Source: Oscillospiraceae bacterium (GTDB taxonomy: Bacteria; Bacillota; Clostridia; Oscillospirales; Oscillospiraceae). Taken from it: 5,727 bases of DNA. Positions 1 through 5,542 of this stretch are shown here, one piece after another. A program made the position numbers and the translations under genes. The stretch is from positions 1 through 5,727 of the forward strand of contig JAIEFH010000060.1 in the NCBI GenBank assembly GCA_029067025.1, read 5' to 3'. A model generated the notes under the pieces. It was not told the origin of the DNA and made no database searches. It worked only from the letters and a program-made list of their open reading frames with translations. Positions within the stretch are counted from its first letter, which is position 1. Each line of letters starts with the position of its first letter.

Positions 1-723
1 CTCAAACAGCACCGCGTTCAGCTTGCAGGGGCCGGGGGCGGGCTCGAACCGGCGGGGAAGCCCGCCTAAAAAGCGATTGATGGCCTGCTCCGGCTTGATG
101 CCGATGACCGATTGGCTGGGGCCGGTCATACCCAGGTCGGTGACAAAGCCCAGCCCTTTGGGGAGAACCTGGCAGTCGGCGGTGGGCACGTGGGTGTGGG
201 TGCCCCACAGTGCCTGCGCCCGTCCGTCCAGATACCAGGCCATGGCGCCCTTCTCGCTGGTGGCCTCGGCGTGGAAGTCCACCAGGGTCAGGTCGGCTTC
301 CCCCTGCTTCAGAATCCAGTCCATCTTGGTGAAGGGGTTGTCAAAATTGGTGTCCATGGCCACCCGGCCGATGAGATCCACCACCCGAATGCGCAGGCCC
401 CGGGGGCCGTCGAACACCCCCCAGCCCCGGCCAGGGGCCCGGGCGGTGTAGTTGGCGGGGCGGATGATATAGGAATTGCGCTCCATATATTTAACGATTT
501 GTTGTTTATCCCAAGTGTGATTGCCCATAGTTATCACATCTGCCCCGGCAGAGAAAATGGCGTCCGCCTGGGCGGGGAGCAGGCCGTTGCAGGCGGCGTT
601 CTCCCCGCACACCACGGTGAAATCAACGCTGTGGCTTTTGCGCAGGGCGGGCAGACGGCGGGAGAGAAAGTCCACTCCGGCGTCCCCCACCACGTCGCCC
701 ACGGCCAGTATGTGAATATTCAT
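1..723 (-). CDS. ymdB: YmdB-family (TIGR00282) metallophosphoesterase, 3' end cut off
   Basis: Calcineurin-like metallophosphoesterase of the YmdB family. The Bacillus subtilis member hydrolyses cyclic nucleotides, interacts with RNase Y and affects biofilm and motility decisions. The 241 visible residues show the metal-binding motifs in order: GDVVG at 9-13 (Asp10), GEN at 40-42, GNHTWD at 67-72 (Asn68, His69), the DFHAEATSEK block at 149-158 (His151) and GTHTHVPTAD at 174-183 (His176, His178). Full YmdB proteins are about 260 residues, so roughly 20 C-terminal residues lie beyond the left edge. There is no signal peptide or membrane segment, so it is cytoplasmic. The ATG start has GGAGG 7 nt upstream (731-735). 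That start codon lies inside an 11-bp inverted repeat, listed separately. It follows the helicase gene after 84 nt without a visible promoter of its own, so cotranscription is likely. Codons 61-87 are unusually AT-rich. The family call is firm; the cellular role here is inferred. Confidence 0.92.
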   Translation of the reverse strand, partial: MNIHILAVGDVVGDAGVDFLSRRLPALRKSHSVDFTVVCGENAACNGLLPAQADAIFSAGADVITMGNHTWDKQQIVKYMERNSYIIRPANYTARAPGRGWGVFDGPRGLRIRVVDLIGRVAMDTNFDNPFTKMDWILKQGEADLTLVDFHAEATSEKGAMAWYLDGRAQALWGTHTHVPTADCQVLPKGLGFVTDLGMTGPSQSVIGIKPEQAINRFLGGLPRRFEPAPGPCKLNAVLFE

Positions 724-764
724 TGCGGCGCCTCCATTCAACAGTTTGGCCGAGCCGCAATGAA
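719..764 (-). promoter_or_regulatory. RNA hairpin sequestering the ymdB start codon
   Basis: A perfect 11-bp inverted repeat has arms at 719-729 and 754-764 (UUCAUUGCGGC pairing with GCCGCAAUGAA in the mRNA). The 24-nt loop (730-753) holds the GGAGG ribosome binding site, while the 3' arm holds the AUG start codon. There is no U-run after it, so it is not an intrinsic terminator. The repeat is seen directly; a role in controlling translation of ymdB is inferred. Confidence 0.5.
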
Positions 765-807
765 AGCGACCCGGCCATGCACCAATCCGAGCGTGACAAT
801 CTCGGGT

Positions 808-1992
808 TTAATTTTCCTGCTCCACCAGCATGAGACAGCCGTCCTTGTCATACTTTAAAAGCTGGATGTCCGCCTTGGTGTTCCGGGCGATGTCCCGCAT
901 TTTCACCGATTCCGTCACCGACGCCATCAGCGTGTAGGATACGCCGTGCTTCTTCGCGCGGCCCGTGCGGCCGATGCGGTGGATATAGTACTCCTGCTCG
1001 TCGGGCACGTCGTAGTTGAACACCGCGTCTACATCGTCGATGTCCAGCCCCCGGGCCGCCACATCGGTAGCCACCAGTACCCGCAGCTTGCCGTCCTTGA
1101 ACTTCTTCAGCGTCTGCTCCCGCACCCGCTGCTGGATGTCGCCGTGGATGGCCTCGCAGGAGATGCCCCGCATTTTCAGCAGGCCGGCCAGCCGGTCGGT
1201 CATGTTCTTGGTGTTGCAGAAGGCGATGGCCCGGTCATAGCCGCCGTTCTGAATCAGGGCCACCATGGTGTCCAGCTTCTGCTCCCGGCCCATGAGCTCG
1301 ATGGCGTACTGCTGGATGTCCGGGCGGTTCTCCTCCACCGGGCGGACGGTGATCTCCGCTGGGTCGCGCTGGTACACCCAGGAGATGTCCATAACTTCTC
1401 GTGATATTGTAGCGGAAAATAACCCTAAGTTGCGGCGATGGGGCATTCTGTCCAAAATCCGGGTGACGTCCTGGATGAAGCCCATGTCCAGCATTCGGTC
1501 GGCCTCGTCCAGCACCACGGTCTGCACCTTGTCCAGCTTTACCGTGCGCCGCTTCATATGATCCATCAGCCGCCCCGGCGTGGCCACCACGATCTGGGGG
1601 CGGGTCTTAAGCTGGGTGATCTGCTTCTCGATGGGCTGCCCGCCGTAGAGGCACACCGCGCGCACCCCCTCCCGGAAGGCGCACAGATCCCGCAGCTCGT
1701 CCCGGATCTGGATGGCCAGCTCCCGGGTGGGGGCCAGCACCAGCCCCTGCACCGTGTCGGACGCGGGGTCGATGTGCTCTACCATGGGGATGCCGAAGGC
1801 GAAGGTTTTGCCGGTGCCGGTGGGGGCCTTGGCCACCACGTCCTTCCAGTCCATGAAATAGGGGATGGCCCCGCCCTGGATGGGGGTGGCCTGGGTAAAG
1901 CCCTTTTTGTCCAGGGCCTTCATGGTGGCCTCCGACAGGCCCATATCCTTGTAATAATATATCTCTTGTACTTGCGCGCCGTTGATCTCCAT
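808..1992 (-). CDS. DEAD-box ATP-dependent RNA helicase (core only)
   Basis: ATP-dependent RNA-unwinding enzyme of 394 residues, cytoplasmic. All core motifs are intact and in order: Q motif GFTQATPIQ at 31-39, motif I APTGTGKT at 56-63, Ia PTRELA at 88-93, GG at 117-118, Ib TPGR at 138-141, II DEAD at 162-165, III SAT at 193-195, IV around AIAFCN at 255-260, V ATDVAARGLD at 308-317 and VI HRIGRTGR at 338-345. Only about 50 residues follow motif VI. It therefore lacks the long C-terminal extension of CshA, CsdA/DeaD or DbpA and resembles a minimal eIF4A-like core. Members of this family act in ribosome assembly, mRNA decay and cold adaptation; which of these applies cannot be read from sequence. 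The start is supported by AGAGGAAA at 2001-2008, 8 nt before ATG. It lies 33 nt downstream of the Rrf2 gene, probably in one transcript. A short AT-rich codon run covers motif III. Confidence 0.96.
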   Translation of the reverse strand: MEINGAQVQEIYYYKDMGLSEATMKALDKKGFTQATPIQGGAIPYFMDWKDVVAKAPTGTGKTFAFGIPMVEHIDPASDTVQGLVLAPTRELAIQIRDELRDLCAFREGVRAVCLYGGQPIEKQITQLKTRPQIVVATPGRLMDHMKRRTVKLDKVQTVVLDEADRMLDMGFIQDVTRILDRMPHRRNLGLFSATISREVMDISWVYQRDPAEITVRPVEENRPDIQQYAIELMGREQKLDTMVALIQNGGYDRAIAFCNTKNMTDRLAGLLKMRGISCEAIHGDIQQRVREQTLKKFKDGKLRVLVATDVAARGLDIDDVDAVFNYDVPDEQEYYIHRIGRTGRAKKHGVSYTLMASVTESVKMRDIARNTKADIQLLKYDKDGCLMLVEQEN

Positions 1993-2025
1993 ACGGGTTG
2001 TTTCCTCTCGGTGTAAAAATTTGAC

Positions 2026-2469
2026 TCAGGGACAGGCGGTGGGCTCCCCTTTGCAATGGTGTTTTTTTTGGCGCTCCACCAGGTCGGCCAGGGTGGTGCC
2101 GTCCACCACCGCGGACACCGCCTTGTGGATGTCCTGCCACAGCTCCACCGTCACGCAGTCGCAGCTGTGTTCGCAGTAGCCGTCGTCGGTGGCGCACTCC
2201 ACCGGGGCCAGGTCGCCCTCCAGCGGGCGCAGGATGTCGCCCACCGAGTACTCCTCCGGCTGCCGGGTGAGCAGATAGCCGCCCCCGGCGCCCCGCACCG
2301 ACCGCACCAGCCCCGCCCGGGACAGAGGGGTGACGATCTGCTCCAGGTATTTGTCGCTGAGCTGCTGCCGCCGGGCCACGTCCCGCAGGGACACCGGGCC
2401 GTCGTCGATGTGCTGGGCGATGTCCACCATCAGGCGGAGGGCATAGCGCCCCTTTGTGGAAATTTTCAT
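2026..2469 (-). CDS. Rrf2-family transcriptional regulator, IscR-like cysteines
   Basis: DNA-binding regulator of 147 residues, a typical Rrf2 length. The N-terminal winged helix-turn-helix starts with MKISTKGRYALRLM; the recognition helix region is near SLRDVARRQQLSDKYLEQI (27-45) and the wing is RGAGGGYLL at 59-67. A dimerisation helix with LWQDI (110-114) follows. Cysteines lie at 92, 99, 103, 105, 139 and 146. Cys92, Cys99 and Cys105 line up with the three cysteine ligands of the [2Fe-2S] cluster in E. coli IscR (92, 98, 104), so a cluster is plausible. The IscR histidine ligand position is Val108 here. The start chosen is the ATG at 2469, with GGAGGG at 2476-2481, 6 nt upstream; an in-frame ATG 36 nt further upstream has no ribosome binding site and falls near the predicted transcription start. 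It is the first gene of the minus-strand set and divergent from rnfC. Alternatives within Rrf2 are CymR-like or NsrR-like regulators; the target genes are unknown. Confidence 0.94.
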   Translation of the reverse strand: MKISTKGRYALRLMVDIAQHIDDGPVSLRDVARRQQLSDKYLEQIVTPLSRAGLVRSVRGAGGGYLLTRQPEEYSVGDILRPLEGDLAPVECATDDGYCEHSCDCVTVELWQDIHKAVSAVVDGTTLADLVERQKKHHCKGEPTACP

Positions 2470-2510
2470 GGGTGTCCCTCCAATCGTGTCCACAGAAAAA
2501 TACATCTAAT

Positions 2511-2539
2511 AAAATAACACAATCCCCATGGGAATTCAA
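2511..2539 (-). promoter_or_regulatory. Predicted promoter of the Rrf2-helicase-ymdB gene set
   Basis: Reading the minus strand, a -35 element TTGAAT (2539 to 2534) is followed by a 17-nt spacer and a -10 element TATTTT (2516 to 2511). A TGT triplet directly before it makes it an extended -10. Transcription would start near 2504, giving a leader of about 35 nt before the Rrf2 ATG. The spacing is ideal, but the -10 matches only four of six consensus bases. Confidence 0.6.
2521..2536. promoter_or_regulatory. Candidate operator palindrome in the Rrf2 promoter
   Basis: The sequence AATCCCCATGGGAATT is a 16-bp inverted repeat with one mismatched pair (2524/2533) and a perfect CCCATGGG core at 2525-2532. 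It lies between, and touches, the predicted -35 and -10 of the regulator's own promoter, where a bound dimer would block RNA polymerase. Rrf2 proteins commonly repress themselves, so they are the obvious binder. The half-sites recall the GGAAT/ATTCC arms of CymR-type boxes but do not clearly match the IscR type 1 or type 2 consensus. Binding is inference. Confidence 0.45.
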
Positions 2540-2600
2540 GGGAGAAATATCAGGATGGATTTTTGGGGAAGTTTTCATGGGGGATCAAACAGATTTTCCC

Positions 2601-2628
2601 TTGCGTTTGAATCGCAACGTGGTATAAT
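2601..2628 (+). promoter_or_regulatory. Predicted promoter of the rnf operon
   Basis: A consensus -10 TATAAT lies at 2623-2628 and is preceded by TG one base upstream (2620-2621), giving a full extended -10. The -35 candidate TTGCGT (2601-2606) is 16 nt upstream and matches only half of the consensus, as is tolerated with an extended -10. Transcription would begin near 2635, leaving a leader of about 34 nt before the rnfC GTG. An inverted repeat (TTGCG at 2601-2605, CGCAA at 2613-2617) overlaps the -35 and spacer and may be an operator. Confidence 0.8.
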
Positions 2629-2653
2629 ACCTCTGTATGAATCAGAAACAAAA

Positions 2654-2663
2654 AGAGGAGGAG
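2654..2663 (+). promoter_or_regulatory. Strong ribosome binding site fixing the rnfC GTG start
   Basis: AGAGGAGGAG contains a perfect AGGAGG (2656-2661) placed 7 nt before the GTG at 2669. It decides the start: the only in-frame upstream ATG (2528) lies before the rnf promoter and has no such site. Confidence 0.88.
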
Positions 2664-2668
2664 ACATT

Positions 2669-4021
2669 GTGTTCAGTGGCAAATTGCATGGCATCCACGC
2701 GCCCCACAGGAAGAACACCGTGGAGAGCGTACCGACGCGTATGCCGGTGCCCGCGATGATCACCGTCCCCATGTCCATGAATATCGGCGCGCCGGCCAAG
2801 CCGGTGGTGAAGCCGGGGGACGAGGTCAAGGTGGGGCAGATGATCGCCGAGGCGGGGGGCTTCATGTCCGCGCCCATCTACTCCGGCGTGTCCGGCAAGG
2901 TGAAGCGGCTGGACGAGATCGTCAGCGCCAACGGCCGGTTCGACACCGTGCTGGTCATTGAGACGGACGGCCAGCAGACCGTGTTTGAGGGGATCAAGCC
3001 CCCCGAGGTCACCGACAAGGACAGCTTTGTGGAGGCGGTGCGCCAGTGCGGCTGCGTGGGCCTGGGCGGCGCGGGCTTCCCCACGTCGGTGAAGCTGAAC
3101 GTGGACCCCGACCGGGTGCACGCCATCATCATCAACGGCGCGGAGTGCGAACCGTACATTACATCCGATACCCGCACCATGATCGACAACGCGGACGACG
3201 TGATCTACGGGGCCCAGCTGCTCCAGAAGTACTACACCGCCGACCGCATTGTCATCGGCATCGAGGATAACAAGCCCCAGTGCATCAAGATCATGCAGGA
3301 GGCGGGCAAGGGCGTGCCCGGGTTCGAGGTGGCCGCGCTGCCCGCGCTGTACCCCCAGGGCGGCGAGAAGGTGCTGATCTACAACACCACCGGCGAGATC
3401 GTCCCCGAGGGCAAGCTGCCCATCGACGTGGGGGCCATTGTCATCAACTGCACCACCCTGGCCGTCATCGCCAAGTACATCCGAACCGGTATGCCCCTGG
3501 TGGAGAAGGTCGTCACCGTGGACGGCTCCGCCATCGCCAATCCCCAAAACGTCATCGTCCCCGTGGGCACCTCCATCCAGGACATCCTGAACTTTGCGGG
3601 CCTCAAGTGTGAGCCCAAGAAGGTGCTGCTGGGCGGCCCCATGATGGGCTCCTCCGTCCCCAGCCTGGAGAACCCCGTCATGAAGAACACCAACGCCATC
3701 CTGGCCTTTGACGAGAAGGACGCCGCCGACCCGGTGCCCTCCGCCTGCATCCGCTGCGGGCGCTGCGTGGCCCACTGCCCCTTCAACCTGATGCCCGCCG
3801 CCATCGAGAGCGCCTACAACAACAAGGAGCCCGAGACGCTGAAGGCGCTGAAGGTGAACCTGTGCATGGAGTGCGGCTGCTGCTCCTTTAGCTGCCCCGC
3901 CCGCCGGCCGCTGGTGCAGGTGAACAAGCTGGCCAAGGCCATGCTGAACAAGTACAACGCCGAACAGAAGGCCGCCGCCGAGAAGAAAGCGGCCAAAGAA
4001 AAAGAAAAGGAGGCGGTCTAA
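2669..4021 (+). CDS. rnfC: Rnf electron transport complex subunit C (RnfC)
   Basis: Peripheral cytoplasmic subunit of the ferredoxin:NAD+ oxidoreductase, holding the NAD(H) site and two [4Fe-4S] clusters. The 450 residues show an N-terminal lipoyl/barrel-sandwich-like region (about 30-80), a glycine-rich nucleotide/FMN-binding region with GLGGAGFPTS at 131-140 and NGAECEPY at 156-163, and an SLBB-type segment (about 282-308). Two ferredoxin-type cluster motifs of the form CxxCxxCxxxCP follow: Cys360/363/366/370 and Cys399/402/405/409. The tail (about 430-450) is a short Lys/Ala/Glu-rich stretch, far shorter than the repeat-rich tail of some proteobacterial RnfC. Translation starts at GTG, with AGGAGG 7 nt upstream; reading further upstream would cross the promoter. 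It is the first gene of the operon, and its TAA stop abuts the rnfD ATG. The order C-D-G-E matches Acetobacterium and other clostridial rnf operons. The identification is very secure. Confidence 0.97.
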   Translation: MFSGKLHGIHAPHRKNTVESVPTRMPVPAMITVPMSMNIGAPAKPVVKPGDEVKVGQMIAEAGGFMSAPIYSGVSGKVKRLDEIVSANGRFDTVLVIETDGQQTVFEGIKPPEVTDKDSFVEAVRQCGCVGLGGAGFPTSVKLNVDPDRVHAIIINGAECEPYITSDTRTMIDNADDVIYGAQLLQKYYTADRIVIGIEDNKPQCIKIMQEAGKGVPGFEVAALPALYPQGGEKVLIYNTTGEIVPEGKLPIDVGAIVINCTTLAVIAKYIRTGMPLVEKVVTVDGSAIANPQNVIVPVGTSIQDILNFAGLKCEPKKVLLGGPMMGSSVPSLENPVMKNTNAILAFDEKDAADPVPSACIRCGRCVAHCPFNLMPAAIESAYNNKEPETLKALKVNLCMECGCCSFSCPARRPLVQVNKLAKAMLNKYNAEQKAAAEKKAAKEKEKEAV

Positions 4022-4963
4022 ATGGATAGGATGGTCGTCTCTGTCAACCCCCATATCTACGCCAAGGACACCACCCAGACCATCATGCGGGATGTGTTGA
4101 TCGCCCTGTTCCCCGCCGTGATCGCGTCCATCGTGTTCTTCGGCATCCAGGCGCTGCTGGTGGAGGCCGTGTGCGTGGCCGTGGCTGTGCTGTGTGAGTG
4201 GGCCTTTGAGAAGATCTGCAAGAAGCCCATCACCGTCACCGACCTGTCCGCCGCCGTCACCGGCCTGCTGCTGGGACTGAACCTGCCGGTGAGCATCCCT
4301 CTCTGGCAGGCCGCCTTTGGTTCCTTTGTGGCAATCATCGTCGTCAAGCAGTTCTTCGGCGGCATCGGCCAGAACTTCGCCAACCCCGCCATCACCGCCC
4401 GCGTCATCATGCTGGTGGCCTTCTCCGGCGCCATGACCAACTGGGTGCCCGCCGCGTTCTCCAACGCCCCGGCGGACGCCGTCACTGCCGCCACCCCCCT
4501 GGCCCTGCTGGGCTCCGAGGGTGTGGCCGGTGAGCTGCCCACTTACCTCCAGATGTTCCTGGGCGCCCGGGGCGGCTCCATGGGCGAGACCAGCTGTCTG
4601 GCCCTGCTCATCGGGTTCATCTACCTGCTCTACCGCCGGGTGATCTCCTGGCACACCCCCGTGGCCTTCATCGGCACCGTGCTGGTGTGCACCGCCCTGC
4701 TGGGCCAGCAGCCGCTGTACCAGGTCATGGCGGGCGGCCTGTTCATCGGCGCCATCTTTATGGCCACTGACTACACCACCTCGCCCCCCACCCCCGCCGG
4801 CAAGCTGATCTTCGGCGTGGGCTGCGGCCTCATCACGGTGCTCATCCGCGTGTGGGGCAATTACCCTGAGGGCGTGTCCTTCTCCATCCTGCTGATGAAC
4901 ATTCTCAATCCGTATATCAGCGGCTGGACTAAGACGAAGCCGTTTGGAGGTGTGCAGGCATGA
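4022..4963 (+). CDS. rnfD: Rnf electron transport complex subunit D (RnfD)
   Basis: Integral membrane subunit of 313 residues, homologous to NqrB, that carries covalent FMN and takes part in ion translocation. About ten hydrophobic segments can be picked out, from residue 22 to residue 300. The flavinylation motif is D152-A-V-T-A-A-T158-P-L, with Thr158 the expected attachment site through a phosphoester bond; this is the S/T-x-A-T form of the motif. Other family blocks are GIGQNFANPA at 114-123, MATDYTTSP at 247-255 and YPEGVSFSILLMN at 281-293. The ATG directly follows the rnfC stop with no gap, and GGAGG (4009-4013) inside the end of rnfC provides the ribosome binding site, so translation is probably coupled. 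The 3' end overlaps rnfG by 4 nt. Flavinylation normally needs an ApbE transferase, which is not in this window. Sequence alone does not show whether Na+ or H+ is moved. Confidence 0.97.
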   Translation: MDRMVVSVNPHIYAKDTTQTIMRDVLIALFPAVIASIVFFGIQALLVEAVCVAVAVLCEWAFEKICKKPITVTDLSAAVTGLLLGLNLPVSIPLWQAAFGSFVAIIVVKQFFGGIGQNFANPAITARVIMLVAFSGAMTNWVPAAFSNAPADAVTAATPLALLGSEGVAGELPTYLQMFLGARGGSMGETSCLALLIGFIYLLYRRVISWHTPVAFIGTVLVCTALLGQQPLYQVMAGGLFIGAIFMATDYTTSPPTPAGKLIFGVGCGLITVLIRVWGNYPEGVSFSILLMNILNPYISGWTKTKPFGGVQA

Positions 4964-5523
4964 CGAAAGCAAAGTCTAATGTAATGACCGATTTCGTGGC
5001 CCCCATTGTGGTGCTGGTGCTGATTTGCGCCATCATGAGCGGCCTGCTGGCCGCCACCAATAACGTCACCGCACCCATCATCGAAGAGGCCGAGCGCCGT
5101 GCCAACGAGGCCGCCCGGCTGGAGGTCATGCCCGCCGCCGACGACCTCGATCCTGACACCGAAGACTTTTTGCTGGTGGAGGTCGCGGGCCTGCCTGATG
5201 CCGTCAAGGAGGTCTACCAGGCCGCCAATGGCGCGGGCTACACCTTCTCCATTACCACCCAGGGCTACGGTGGCAAGAACACCCTGAAGATGACCATCGG
5301 CATCGACATGGATGGCAAGATCACCGACACCAAGGTGCTCAGTCACTCCGAGACCGCCGGTCTGGGCTCCAAGATTACCACCGACGCGTTCAAGAGCCAG
5401 TTCCCCGGCAAGGACGCCAGCCTGGAGGGCGTGGATAACATCTCCGGCGCGACATTCTCCTCCAACTACTACCGGGCTGCCATCGCCGACGCGTATACCG
5501 CGTTTGACATGGTGAAGGGCTGA
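4960..5523 (+). CDS. rnfG: Rnf electron transport complex subunit G (RnfG)
   Basis: FMN-binding subunit of 187 residues, anchored by one N-terminal membrane helix (about 12-32) with the rest outside the cytoplasmic membrane face. The C-terminal FMN-binding domain holds the flavinylation motif D159-N-I-S-G-A-T165, with Thr165 the expected covalent FMN site, and the HSETAGLGSKI block at 129-139 that is typical of RnfG and NqrC. Residues 41-70 are charged and helical in character, then lead into the FMN domain. The start ATG overlaps the rnfD stop in an ATGA arrangement (4960-4963), with GGAGGTG at 4946-4952 upstream, pointing to coupled translation. The length is close to that of other clostridial RnfG proteins, and no key residue is missing. 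Confidence 0.96.
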   Translation: MTKAKSNVMTDFVAPIVVLVLICAIMSGLLAATNNVTAPIIEEAERRANEAARLEVMPAADDLDPDTEDFLLVEVAGLPDAVKEVYQAANGAGYTFSITTQGYGGKNTLKMTIGIDMDGKITDTKVLSHSETAGLGSKITTDAFKSQFPGKDASLEGVDNISGATFSSNYYRAAIADAYTAFDMVKG

Positions 5524-5527
5524 GGAA

Positions 5528-5533
5528 GGGAGG
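5528..5533 (+). promoter_or_regulatory. Ribosome binding site bearing on the rnfE start choice
   Basis: GGGAGG lies 3 nt before the ATG at 5537 but 9 nt before the in-frame ATG at 5543. The second spacing is the normal one. A weaker GGAAGG at 5524-5529 could serve the first ATG, so the choice is not final. Confidence 0.6.
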
Positions 5534-5542
5534 CACATGGAT

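Noticed and set aside
720..737. Five-codon upstream reading frame (ATG at 737) whose stop overlaps the ymdB start
   Set aside because: It has no ribosome binding site of its own and is short enough to be chance.
787..805. Possible terminator after the helicase gene
   Set aside because: The stem is only 5 bp with a 9-nt loop and no U-run follows on the minus strand.
112..858. Plus-strand open frame opposite ymdB
   Set aside because: It is an antisense shadow; the minus strand carries all YmdB metal-binding motifs.
1607..2578. Minus-strand open frame bridging the helicase and Rrf2 genes
   Set aside because: It is a frame-shifted reading of two well-identified genes, rich in Arg, Gly and Pro, with no domain of its own.
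2463..2581. Direct repeat TTTTCATGGG at 2463-2472 and 2572-2581
   Set aside because: It is ten bases only, and one copy is simply the Rrf2 start codon region; no third copy or symmetry supports a binding site.
2528..2668. In-frame N-terminal extension of rnfC from the ATG at 2528
   Set aside because: It would run through the predicted rnf promoter, has no ribosome binding site and encodes nothing RnfC-like; the GTG at 2669 has an ideal AGGAGG.
2638..2760. Small ORF of about 40 codons starting at 2638, overlapping the rnfC start in another frame
   Set aside because: There is no ribosome binding site before it, its composition is that of a shifted rnfC reading, and it shows no recognisable motif.
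4472..4501. RnfD flavinylation motif reading T-A-A-T rather than S-G-A-T
   Set aside because: The family motif allows S/T-x-A-T, so this is ordinary variation and not a lost site.
2642..4972. Very long open frame antisense to rnfC and rnfD
   Set aside because: It is a GC-rich shadow frame full of Gly, His, Asp and Gln repeats, opposite two certain genes.
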